Origin: Salinisphaera sp002433465
GTDB lineage: Bacteria > Pseudomonadota > Gammaproteobacteria > Nevskiales > Salinisphaeraceae
Length of the DNA: 64,000 nucleotides
Direction: 5' to 3'
Assembly: GCF_040361435.1 (NCBI RefSeq)
Contig: NZ_APNL01000019.1
Span: forward strand, 1 to 64,000
Shown: positions 9,301 to 16,065 of the stretch, one piece after another
How positions within the stretch are numbered: position 1 is the stretch's first letter
Layout: each line of letters starts with the position of its first letter
Translations under genes and position numbers: made by a program
The notes under the pieces: generated by a model
What the model was told of the DNA's origin: nothing
The model's input: the letters and a program-made list of their open reading frames with translations, nothing else
Database searches by the model: none

Positions 9301-9426
9301 GCCACGGCCATCGTAGGCGGGCTGATGTTTTCGACGCTGCTTACGCTCGTGCTCACCCCCTGCATGCTGGTGCTGGGCGCCCGCGTGGGTGCGCGCTTTT
9401 CGAAACGTCGTGGAGAGGCTGCATGA
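6301..9426 (+). CDS. RND-type efflux transporter, inner membrane pump
   Basis: A 1041-residue HAE1-class RND pump with 12 predicted helices and two large periplasmic loops (about residues 35-335 and 560-860). The TM4 proton-relay region reads L-V-D398-G399-A-I-V, where AcrB has two adjacent Asp, and the TM10 position matching AcrB Lys940 is Asn926 in V-V-N-N-N-I-V. Such variants occur in other clades of the superfamily, so it is probably active with a different relay. Substrates are likely amphiphilic compounds but cannot be set from sequence. Starts within the adaptor's stop (ATGA) and ends overlapping the TolC-like gene. Confidence 0.93.
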   Translation: MNALIAAAFSRPRTVVLGLLVILIAGGIAYRDIPKESSPDITIPTIYVSMAHEGISPEDAERLLVKPMEQELRSIEGLKEMSATASEGHASVILEFEAGFDPDDALDDVRNQVDIAKADLPGDTEEPTVNEVNVALFPVLVVNLYGDVSERVLVSLAEDVQDEVESIPGVLEADIAGDREEQIEINIDPLKLETYGLSLQEVFDSVQQNNQLVPAGALESGSGRFSIKVPGVIDNLDALRNTAVKRADDQVVTVGDVASVRRAFADRESFARLNGQPTLALEITKRIGANIIDTNQAVRAAIARMQQGWPDAIQVNFSQDESEDVTRLLGDLQNNVISGILLVMIVIVGILGLRAGTLVGVSIPGSFLLGILTLAAMGLSVNIVVLFALILALGLLVDGAIVVVELADRFLAEGESRMSAYMHAAQRMAWPIISSTATTLAAFAPLLFWPGVVGEFMRYMPITLIAVLSASLLMALIFVPTLGAVIGGSAPGGAEAVWQPGQKLRGATGAYVATLSFFARHAGKTAIGAVVLFFAAILAYGQLGKGVEFFPDISPDNAVIQIHARGQQSIAEADRLVRQVEDRVLAMPGFASVYTRTGAGQESFRQGTADDVIGQIQLEFEPWGVRRPAGEIMADVRERIAGIPGIRTEVQEQAQGPTQAKPVELQISGPDMPALDKAADFVRRGMAEVGGFTDIQDTRSSQGLEWRMDVDRAEASRYGANVATIGQAIQLVTQGVKVGEYRPDDASDEIDIRVRFPEDSRNLDSLDNLRLQTESGQVPVSNFVTRVAAPKVENIERTGGQRTVTIESGVAPGALVADQLNALRAWIGDHVEAAELNPRIDIAFKGEDEDLRDAEAFLSKAFGVAVALIGVILLTQFNSFYQSFLILSAVMFSTVGVLLGLLIAGQPFGVVMSGIGVIALAGIVVNNNIVLIDTYNVNRSAGLNAWDAVIQTGAERLRPVVLTTVTTILGLLPMVLQMNIDIVGRSITFGAPSTQWWTQLATAIVGGLMFSTLLTLVLTPCMLVLGARVGARFSKRRGEAA

Positions 9427-10859
9427 GAGCAGGCAATCGCCGCTATCGCGCGCCGGCGATGGGTATCGCGCTGCTGGCCATGGCCGGGGGGCTGCCGGCC
9501 CACGCCGCGCAGAACCTGCTCGATACCTACGATCAGGCTCTGCGCAACGATACCGAACTGCTCACCGCGCGCGCCGAGTCCGGCGCGGCCGATGCACGCT
9601 ATCGTCAGGCCCGTGGTCAGCTGCTGCCGTCGCTGTCGGCTAGCGCCAGCTACACGCGCGTCGAACAGGAGCAGACCTTCGAGTCGCCCGAAGGCGGCGA
9701 TACCGGCTTTGCCGGCGGGGGCGGCTTCTTTGGCGGCAACGATGGGCCGACGACCTCCGATCAGAAAGGTTATTCGCTGAATCTGACCCAGCCGCTGTTC
9801 AACTGGACGGCCTGGCAGAACAAGGACGCGGCGAATGCGCGCCGCGATCAGGCGGTGCTGGCGTTGTCCAACGCCGAGCAGACGCTGATCGTGCGGGTGG
9901 CCGAGGCGTACTTCGACGTGCTGGCCGCGCGCGATGCCTTGAATTCCGCGCGCGAGCAGCAGCGCTCGATTCAAAGCCAGCTCGACCGGGCCCAGGCCGC
10001 CTATGATGCCGGCCTGGATCCGATCACCGACCAGCAGGAGGCACAGTCCAGCCTCGACAGTGCCCTGGTCGATTCCATCGATGCAGAGAACCAGCTGGCC
10101 AGCGCGCGCGATGCGCTGATCTCGTTGACCGGTCGCGCGCCGCAGGCGTTGTCCGGTATCGAGGTCGACGAAGCCATGCCCGCGCCGGGCCGCGACGACA
10201 GCGCGCGCGATCGCGAGGCGTGGCTGGCCGTGGCGCTGGAACGTTCGCCCCAGGTGGCGGCCTCGGAAGCCGCTTGGCGTGCGGCCCGCGAACAGATCGG
10301 CGCCGAACGCGGCGGCCATTTGCCGACCGTCAATCTGGTCGGGCGCGTTGGGCGCCAGGAGCAGTTGTTCCCGCTCGGCGCCGGTGGCCAGGCCAATCTG
10401 GTGGACGAAACCCGTTCGGTCGGCGTCGAGCTGGAAATGCCGCTATTCGCTGGCGGATCCACGCGCGCGGCGGTTTCCGAAGCCGAATACAACGCCGAAC
10501 AGGCGCGCCTGGACGTAATCTCGGCACGGCGCCAGCTGCTTATCGATATCAACAACGCCTACCGCAACGTTCAGGCCACGAAGCGCCGCCTGAACGCGCT
10601 CGATCGGGCCATTGCCTCGGGCCAGACCGCGCTCGAGGCGGCTCAGGCGGGTTATCGGCTCGGCAATCGAACGGTGCTCGACGTGATCGATGCGCAGATC
10701 GCGCTCGTGCAGCGACGCGCCGATCGCAAGCAGGCCTGGTACGACCATGCGCTGGCACGCTTGCGCCTGCGCGCGGCGGCCGGGGTACTGAATTTTGACG
10801 AACTCGCGCGTATCAACGCGCGCCTGCGGGGTGCGCCCGAGGCCGGAATCGCCGGCTGA
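9423..10859 (+). CDS. TolC-family outer membrane efflux protein
   Basis: A 478-residue outer membrane factor. A signal peptide (about residues 1-28, ending Ala-His-Ala-Ala) precedes two repeats of the TolC alpha-barrel/beta-barrel unit, with typical phrases such as A-E-A-Y-F-D-V-L-A-A-R-D and G-N-R-T-V-L-D-V-I-D-A-Q. A Gly/Phe-rich loop near residues 95-110 is an insertion. The start at 9423 overlaps the pump stop by four bases, so translation is coupled and the operon is a complete regulator-adaptor-pump-channel tetrad. The open frame extends far upstream to 8415, but that part lies inside the pump gene and encodes no TolC sequence. Confidence 0.93.
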   Translation: MRAGNRRYRAPAMGIALLAMAGGLPAHAAQNLLDTYDQALRNDTELLTARAESGAADARYRQARGQLLPSLSASASYTRVEQEQTFESPEGGDTGFAGGGGFFGGNDGPTTSDQKGYSLNLTQPLFNWTAWQNKDAANARRDQAVLALSNAEQTLIVRVAEAYFDVLAARDALNSAREQQRSIQSQLDRAQAAYDAGLDPITDQQEAQSSLDSALVDSIDAENQLASARDALISLTGRAPQALSGIEVDEAMPAPGRDDSARDREAWLAVALERSPQVAASEAAWRAAREQIGAERGGHLPTVNLVGRVGRQEQLFPLGAGGQANLVDETRSVGVELEMPLFAGGSTRAAVSEAEYNAEQARLDVISARRQLLIDINNAYRNVQATKRRLNALDRAIASGQTALEAAQAGYRLGNRTVLDVIDAQIALVQRRADRKQAWYDHALARLRLRAAAGVLNFDELARINARLRGAPEAGIAG

Positions 10860-11039
10860 CGCGTCGTTTTGCGATTTGTGTGTCGAGGCAGGCGGTGCGA
10901 AGGTGTGCGGCTGCTATGATCGACATCGCCCGATGACAACGGCGACGATACGCCGCTCGGGTTGAGCGCATCATAATAACGACGACAAGTTCGAGGAGCA
11001 TGGCGCCGGTCCTGCGATGGATGGGCGCCACACCGATGC

Positions 11040-12308
11040 ATGGACGGCAGTTTTCTCTATCTGAGTGTCGAGACCTGGAAATATATTTCCATGCCGGTGA
11101 TAAGCGCCGTGGTCGGCTACGTGACCAACGTCGTGGCGATCAAGATGATGTTCTATCCCGTCGAGTTCATCGGTGCGTATAAACCGTGGCTCGGCTGGCA
11201 GGGCATCGTGCCGCGCAAGGCCTCGAAGATGACCGGCATTTCGGTGGATACGATCACCGAGTCGTTGATTACCGAAGACGAGATCTTCAGCCGGCTGGAT
11301 CCGGCGCGCGTCGCCGACGAACTCGAAGCCCCGATGATCGAGCTGACCGATGAAATCACCGATACGGTGATGTATCGGCACCATCCCACCCTGTGGGAGG
11401 CGTTGCCGCTGGTAGTGCGAAGCCAGATCAAGCGGCGCGTACGAGCCCAAGCGCCCACGATCATCCGCGAGCTGATGAACGAAGTGCGCAGCAACGTGCG
11501 CTACATGTTCGATCTCAAGGGCATGATCACCCGCGTGCTGGTGCGCGAAAAGAATCTGCTCAACCGGATCTTTTTGGAAACCGGGCGCAACGAATTCGTA
11601 TTCATCGGTCGTTCCGGCGCCTACTTCGGATTTGCCTTCGGCCTGATCCAGATGCTGATCTGGGTGTTCTTCCAGGCCTGGTGGCTGTTGCCGCTGTTCG
11701 GGCTGCTCGTGGGCTGGGCCACCAACTGGCTGGCCTTGAAGATGATCTTCAATCCCAAGCGCGGTTTTCGTATTTTTGGCTTCACGGTTCAAGGCCTGTT
11801 CTTCAAGCGACAACAGGAGGTCGCCGCGGACTACGGCAACCTCGTGGCCACGCAGATTCTCACCCCGGCCAATATTCTCGAAGAGATTCTGACCGGCCCC
11901 TATGCCGATAAACTGTTCGCGCTGGTTCAGACCGAGGTGCAGCGTGCGATCGACTCCAGTGCGAGCGTAGCCCGTCCGTTCGTGAACTGGACCTGGGGCA
12001 GCGACGAATACGAGCAGATCAAGGCCGACGCCGTGGCCGAGGTGGTGGCTCGCATGCCGCAGACGCTATCGCATATGACCGGCTATGCCGAAGACGCCAT
12101 GGCGATACGGGAAACGCTGGTCACGCGTTTGCAAAGCCTCACGCCGCGCCAGTTCGAAGGCATGCTGCGGCCCGCGTTCGAGGAAGACGAGTGGATACTG
12201 ATTGCGGTTGGCGCGGCTCTGGGTCTGGCCGTGGGCTGGTTCCAGTTGATCGTGCTCTTCTCGAGCGTTTTCATGGAGCGTTTTGGCGGCATGACCGGCC
12301 TGGGATGA
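11040..12308 (+). CDS. DUF445 family membrane protein
   Basis: A 422-residue protein. It opens with a hydrophobic helix and the DUF445 signature G-Y-x-T-N-x-x-A-I-K-M-M-F-Y-P (about residues 26-41), then a helical domain, a central pair of membrane helices (about 195-235) containing a second W-A-T-N-W-L-A-L-K-M-I-F copy, and a C-terminal helix. The repeated signature indicates two DUF445 units. Function of the family is not established. The ATG has a poor ribosome site and is preceded by a hairpin (TGGCGCC at 11003 pairing with GGCGCCA near 11030). The 180-base gap before it has no other gene. Confidence 0.82.
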   Translation: MDGSFLYLSVETWKYISMPVISAVVGYVTNVVAIKMMFYPVEFIGAYKPWLGWQGIVPRKASKMTGISVDTITESLITEDEIFSRLDPARVADELEAPMIELTDEITDTVMYRHHPTLWEALPLVVRSQIKRRVRAQAPTIIRELMNEVRSNVRYMFDLKGMITRVLVREKNLLNRIFLETGRNEFVFIGRSGAYFGFAFGLIQMLIWVFFQAWWLLPLFGLLVGWATNWLALKMIFNPKRGFRIFGFTVQGLFFKRQQEVAADYGNLVATQILTPANILEEILTGPYADKLFALVQTEVQRAIDSSASVARPFVNWTWGSDEYEQIKADAVAEVVARMPQTLSHMTGYAEDAMAIRETLVTRLQSLTPRQFEGMLRPAFEEDEWILIAVGAALGLAVGWFQLIVLFSSVFMERFGGMTGLG

Positions 12309-12361
12309 GGTCGGCAACACGGGCCGTGCACAGCGCGGCCGTCTCGATTTGGAGATAGACG

Positions 12362-13108
12362 ATGGCGGGCAGAAAGAATCTGACGGTGCGAACGCCGCGA
12401 GCGTTCCAGTTTTTGCGCCAGGCCGCACGCGCTGCCGAGGAATGGCCAGTGGCCGGTTCTGCGGTGCGCCGCTTTCAGGATGCCGAAAGCTGGGCCATGG
12501 CCGAACTCAAGCAGCGCCTGGATGCGATGTCCGACGACGGCGTGGATAACAGTGCGCGCACGCGCGCTGCAACCGTAGAGGGGCCGGCCCCGCGCGACAT
12601 GATGGCGCGGCTGATCGCGCAGTCGCGCGGTGTCGATCCCGAAGCGGCCCGGGTATGGATGTATCGCCAGACCCTGGCCCGGCTCGTCCCGGATCAGGTC
12701 GCGATGATGGCGCTGCTGGCCGATCGCGAAATCGCGCCGCTATGCCATATCGCCGCCGGGCGACTGCCGGCCGGGCCGGTGAGCGTGGTGGTGCTGTCCA
12801 ACGCCAGCTCGCTCGGACGCGATGCCGGCGTGCTGCTGCGCGACTACGTGCCGCAATACATGAGCGAACTGCTCGCGCTGGGCGTGTTCGAAGCCGGCCC
12901 CGAAGACGACCGCCTGGCGGATCAGTACGAGCTGCTCATGGCCGACACCCAGCTACGAAACACCATGGATCGGGTCCGTCGCGACATGCGGCTTTATCCG
13001 CGGCTTCAACGCTTTAGCGTCCACATGAGCGACTACGGCAAGGCCCTGTGGCAGGACTGCAGACCGCTGGATCCGGCGTCCGCACGCCCGTCGGCCGGCG
13101 GTGGCTAG
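12362..13108 (+). CDS. Uncharacterised protein, possible DUF4393 (Abi-alpha)-like
   Basis: A 248-residue soluble, mostly alpha-helical protein. I do not recognise it with certainty. The middle part (about residues 75-215), with L-V-P-D-Q-V-A-M-M-A-L-L-A-D and a helix-rich tail mentioning Y-L-P/Y-P-R-L-Q-R-F, is loosely like DUF4393/Abi-alpha proteins. It has a good ribosome site (GGAG eight bases before ATG) and lies 53 bases after the DUF445 gene, so co-transcription is likely. No signal peptide, no membrane segment, no catalytic motif. Confidence 0.6.
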   Translation: MAGRKNLTVRTPRAFQFLRQAARAAEEWPVAGSAVRRFQDAESWAMAELKQRLDAMSDDGVDNSARTRAATVEGPAPRDMMARLIAQSRGVDPEAARVWMYRQTLARLVPDQVAMMALLADREIAPLCHIAAGRLPAGPVSVVVLSNASSLGRDAGVLLRDYVPQYMSELLALGVFEAGPEDDRLADQYELLMADTQLRNTMDRVRRDMRLYPRLQRFSVHMSDYGKALWQDCRPLDPASARPSAGGG

Positions 13109-13169
13109 CGCGTAGGGCTCTGCCCGAGTGCGTGTCGTGCTGTTAAGCTGATAAAGCCGAAAATATATC

Positions 13170-13187
13170 GTTTCTACATACAGAAAC
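13170..13187. promoter_or_regulatory. Inverted repeat upstream of the acyl-CoA synthetase gene
   Basis: GTTTCT (13170-13175) and AGAAAC (13182-13187) are separated by six bases, in the AT-rich leader 23 bases before the fadD-like start. The size suits a TetR-type operator. The half-site resembles the GAAAAC words before fadE, so both may be bound by the TetR protein at 15203; this is inference. Confidence 0.45.
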
Positions 13188-13210
13188 CTGACCCACGAGG
13201 AGACCGGTCG

Positions 13211-15043
13211 ATGAGTGAATCCGAGCGCGACACGCTGAGTGTCTGGGACGTGTTGAAACCCACCGCCGACAAACTCAGCGGGGTCGACCGGCTGCTCATG
13301 GGCGCGGGCCTTCTGCTCAAGTCCAGGTTCCGCGACAACATCACCATCGCGACGCTGATCGAAGGTCATGCCGGACGCAGTCCCCAGCATGACGCAATCA
13401 CGTTCGAGAACGAGCGCTATACCTATGCCCAGCTCAACGCCAACGCGAACCGCTATGCGCGCACCCTCAAGGCGGGCGGCATAGGAAAAGGCGACGTGGT
13501 GGGGGTGCTGCTGGACAACCGGCCGGAAACCCTTTTCATCGTGGCGGCCCTGGCCAAGCTCGGCGCGGCCGCGGCGATGTGTAACACCAAACAGCGCGGC
13601 GACGTGCTCGCGCATAGCCTGAGTACGGTCAAGCCGAAGGCCATGCTCGTGGGCGACGAACTTTTCGAAGCCTTCGACGAAATACGCGGCGAGTCCGGCA
13701 TCGCCGACCTTAGCCCGCTATGGCTGGTGCCCAGCAGCAGCCGGGCGGCCACCGAGCCGGCGCCCGAGGGCTGGACCGATTTCGTTGCCGAGGCCGCCAA
13801 CCAACCGACCGGCAATCTCGACGACGCCGCCGAGGTGTCGTCCAAGGACACCTGCTTCTATATCTTCACGTCGGGTACCACCGGCATGCCCAAGGCATCG
13901 CGCATGAGCCACGTACGCTGGCTGCGCGGCGGTGCGGGGCTGGGCATGGCAGGGCTGCGACTGACCCCGGAAGACCGGTTTTACTGCCCGCTGCCGCTCT
14001 ATCACAACAATGCGCTGACCGTGTCCTGGTCGTCGGTGCTCTGTGCCGGCGCGACGTTCGCGCTCGCGCCCAAGTTCAGCGTCAGCAATTTCTGGCCGGA
14101 CGTGCGTCATCACAAGGCGACGGTGTTCTGCTATATCGGCGAGCTGTGTCGCTATCTGTTGCAGGCCGAGCCGCATGAAAACGACCGCAACCACGCCATT
14201 CGGGCGGTCATCGGCAATGGCCTGCGGCCGGATATCTGGGACGAGTTCAAGGCACGCTTCGGCATCGAACGGGTATGCGAGTTCTACGGTGCCAGTGAGG
14301 GCAACCTGATCTTCGTCAACGGTTTCAACATGGATCGTACGGCCGGCTTTTGTCCGCTGCCGTTTGCCGTGGTGGAATACGACTCCGAAACCGAGGAGCC
14401 GGTCACCGACAGCAACGGCCGTATGAAAGAGGTCAAGAAGGGCGAAACGGGTCTGTTGCTCAACAAGGTGACCGATTTCGCGCCCTTCGAAGGCTATACC
14501 GACCCGGAAGCCAGCGAGAAGAAACTCTTCCGCGGCGTTTTCAAACAGGACGACTGCTATTTCAACACCGGCGATCTCGTGCGCCGGCAGGGCATGCGGC
14601 ATATCGCCTTCGTCGATCGCCTGGGGGATACCTTCCGCTGGAAGGGCGAAAACGTGGCGACCACCCAGGTCGAGAATGCCCTTAACGCATTCAGCCAGAT
14701 CGAGGAATCGGTGGTCTACGGGGTGGAGGTGCCGCATAGCGACGGCCGTGCCGGCATGGCCGCTATTACGCCGGTACGCGATCTCGAGGATATCGACTGG
14801 GGCGCGCTGGTCAGCCATCTGCGCGACGAGCTACCCGACTACGCGGTGCCCGTGTTCATCCGCCTGCGTCCGGAGCAGGAAGTCACCGGCACCATGAAAT
14901 ATCGCAAGGTCGACCTCAAGAAGCAGGCTTATAGCCCCGAGGGTGACGAGCCCGTTTACATGCTCAAGGGCGGCGCTGATCGCTACGAGCCGATCGACGA
15001 CGCCACCCGCGACGCGTTGGCCGACGGCGATATCCAGCTCTAG
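13211..15043 (+). CDS. Long-chain acyl-CoA synthetase (FATP-like branch)
   Basis: A 610-residue adenylate-forming enzyme. The P-loop motif Y-I-F-T-S-G-T-T-G-M-P-K is at about residues 217-228, the Y-G-A-S-E-G motif near 360 and the hinge/lid motif N-T-G-D-L with G-D-T-F-R-W-K-G-E-N-V near 455-485. The sequence style matches the bacterial very-long-chain/FATP branch rather than E. coli FadD. It activates fatty acids to acyl-CoA for the beta-oxidation enzymes encoded nearby. GAGGAG precedes the ATG. The TAG stop is part of a CTAG at which a 99-bp inverted-repeat element begins. Confidence 0.9.
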   Translation: MSESERDTLSVWDVLKPTADKLSGVDRLLMGAGLLLKSRFRDNITIATLIEGHAGRSPQHDAITFENERYTYAQLNANANRYARTLKAGGIGKGDVVGVLLDNRPETLFIVAALAKLGAAAAMCNTKQRGDVLAHSLSTVKPKAMLVGDELFEAFDEIRGESGIADLSPLWLVPSSSRAATEPAPEGWTDFVAEAANQPTGNLDDAAEVSSKDTCFYIFTSGTTGMPKASRMSHVRWLRGGAGLGMAGLRLTPEDRFYCPLPLYHNNALTVSWSSVLCAGATFALAPKFSVSNFWPDVRHHKATVFCYIGELCRYLLQAEPHENDRNHAIRAVIGNGLRPDIWDEFKARFGIERVCEFYGASEGNLIFVNGFNMDRTAGFCPLPFAVVEYDSETEEPVTDSNGRMKEVKKGETGLLLNKVTDFAPFEGYTDPEASEKKLFRGVFKQDDCYFNTGDLVRRQGMRHIAFVDRLGDTFRWKGENVATTQVENALNAFSQIEESVVYGVEVPHSDGRAGMAAITPVRDLEDIDWGALVSHLRDELPDYAVPVFIRLRPEQEVTGTMKYRKVDLKKQAYSPEGDEPVYMLKGGADRYEPIDDATRDALADGDIQL

Positions 15044-15146
15044 GGCGTGTCGTCATGAGATAAGGCGGCGCATCGGCGGCCCGCGCCTTGCCTGACACGC
15101 CCGGCGCGGGCAATGCGACGTCATATCTCATGACGCCACCCCCTAG
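15040..15146. mobile_element. MITE-like element, family C, in the fadD-like stop codon
   Basis: Imperfect terminal inverted repeats (15040-15062 and 15124-15146, about 20 of 23 matching) begin and end with CTAG. The left CTAG contains the TAG stop of the acyl-CoA synthetase gene. The element itself is about 99 bp and non-coding. Its left 40 bases recur, inverted, at 46199-46238. The size, inverted ends and duplicated CTAG fit a non-autonomous element mobilised by an IS5-type (YTAR-targeting) transposase. Confidence 0.72.
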
Positions 15147-15170
15147 CGGCGAGCACGGGCCCGACTGCGC

Positions 15171-15197
15171 GCCGGCCCTCGCTTAGCGGGGGCTGGC
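15171..15197. terminator. Hairpin between convergent fadD-like and tetR genes
   Basis: A 12-bp stem with two G-U pairs (15171-15182 with 15186-15197, loop TTA) sits between the two convergent genes. No T-run follows on either strand, so efficiency as an intrinsic terminator is uncertain. Confidence 0.5.
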
Positions 15198-15202
15198 GGG
15201 AT

Positions 15203-15922
15203 TCAACCGGCGGAGCTGGAGGCGGCGGTATCGAAATCGTCGTCGCCCGACTGGGTGGCTTCGTAATGCTGGGCCCCGAAGATCATCGCCCGGAACAGAA
15301 TCTTGGCTTCGCGCGCCATCTCGGCCGCACTCAGACCCGTGTTCTCGGTCAGCCATTCCGCGATCAGCTCGTTGAACATGCCCACCAGCGCCACCGACGG
15401 CAGGTGGTAATCGCGTGCCGGAATCACGCCGTTCTCGGCCATCAGCTCGGCATAGCGGCGGATGATCTCGGCCAGCTGGTGGGTCGTTTCACGGCGCTTT
15501 TTCTCCATGACTTCGGATACGCCTACGGCCTCGATACAGATAATGCGGCCGCGACGCGGGTCGTCGAGCAGAAAATACACCGCGGCTTCGATGGTGTCGG
15601 CCACCCGCTGGGTTAGGGGTGTGCGCGTTTCCGTCAGCGATGTCCGCACGATCTGATCCATTCGCTGGACCAGTTCGGCGTGTACGGCGTGCAGGATCGA
15701 TTCGCGGCCTTCGAACTGTTCGTAGAAATGGCGCGTCGATACCTTGGCATGCGAACACACGGCCTCGATCGGCGTGGCTGCATAGCCGCGCTCCCCGAAC
15801 AAATCGGTGCCAGCGGCTATAAGTCGCTGATAGCGCTGTGTTCTGAGCTGCTCTGCGCTGAGCCCACGATAACCGCGCCGGCGCGGCTTACGACTGGAAG
15901 ATTTTGGATCTGTTTCTTTCAC
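15203..15922 (-). CDS. TetR/AcrR-family transcriptional regulator
   Basis: A 239-residue regulator with an N-terminal basic stretch (residues 5-17) and a TetR helix-turn-helix at about 30-75 (A-A-G-T-D-L-F-G-E-R-G-Y-A-A-T-P-I-E-A-V ... S-T-R-H-F-Y-E-Q-F). The C-terminal ligand domain is helical, with a Ser/Ala/Asp-rich end. It is transcribed away from fadE and sits between fadD-like and fadE genes, so control of fatty-acid degradation in response to acyl-CoA is the likely job, as with PsrA/FadR-type TetR regulators. Confidence 0.88.
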   Translation of the reverse strand: MKETDPKSSSRKPRRRGYRGLSAEQLRTQRYQRLIAAGTDLFGERGYAATPIEAVCSHAKVSTRHFYEQFEGRESILHAVHAELVQRMDQIVRTSLTETRTPLTQRVADTIEAAVYFLLDDPRRGRIICIEAVGVSEVMEKKRRETTHQLAEIIRRYAELMAENGVIPARDYHLPSVALVGMFNELIAEWLTENTGLSAAEMAREAKILFRAMIFGAQHYEATQSGDDDFDTAASSSAG

Positions 15923-15936
15923 GTGCTTGAGCCTGC

Positions 15937-15964
15937 TTGACGAGCCGAGTCGTCTTGCTATGAT
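15937..15964 (+). promoter_or_regulatory. Sigma-70-type promoter of fadE
   Basis: TTGACG (15937-15942), a 16-base spacer and TATGAT (15959-15964) match the vegetative consensus well. It lies about 100 bases before the fadE start. Confidence 0.6.
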
Positions 15965-15966
15965 CT

Positions 15967-15989
15967 GAAAACAATTCTTTTTCGAAAAC
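15967..15989. promoter_or_regulatory. Candidate operator downstream of the fadE promoter
   Basis: Two GAAAAC words (15967-15972 and 15984-15989), the second joined to the palindrome TTTTCGAAAA (15979-15988), lie immediately downstream of the -10. A repressor bound here would block transcription of fadE; the adjacent TetR gene is the natural candidate. Confidence 0.4.
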
Positions 15990-16065
15990 GGGATTCGCTG
16001 CGCTGCCTGAGTGAGATAGGGGCGTAAGTGGTGATGACAACCCGTTCAAGATGGAAGCCATAGTC

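Noticed and set aside
11000..11182. Short open frame with GAGGAG just before the DUF445 gene
   Set aside because: The ribosome site is only two bases from the ATG, the protein has no family features and overlaps the DUF445 coding region.
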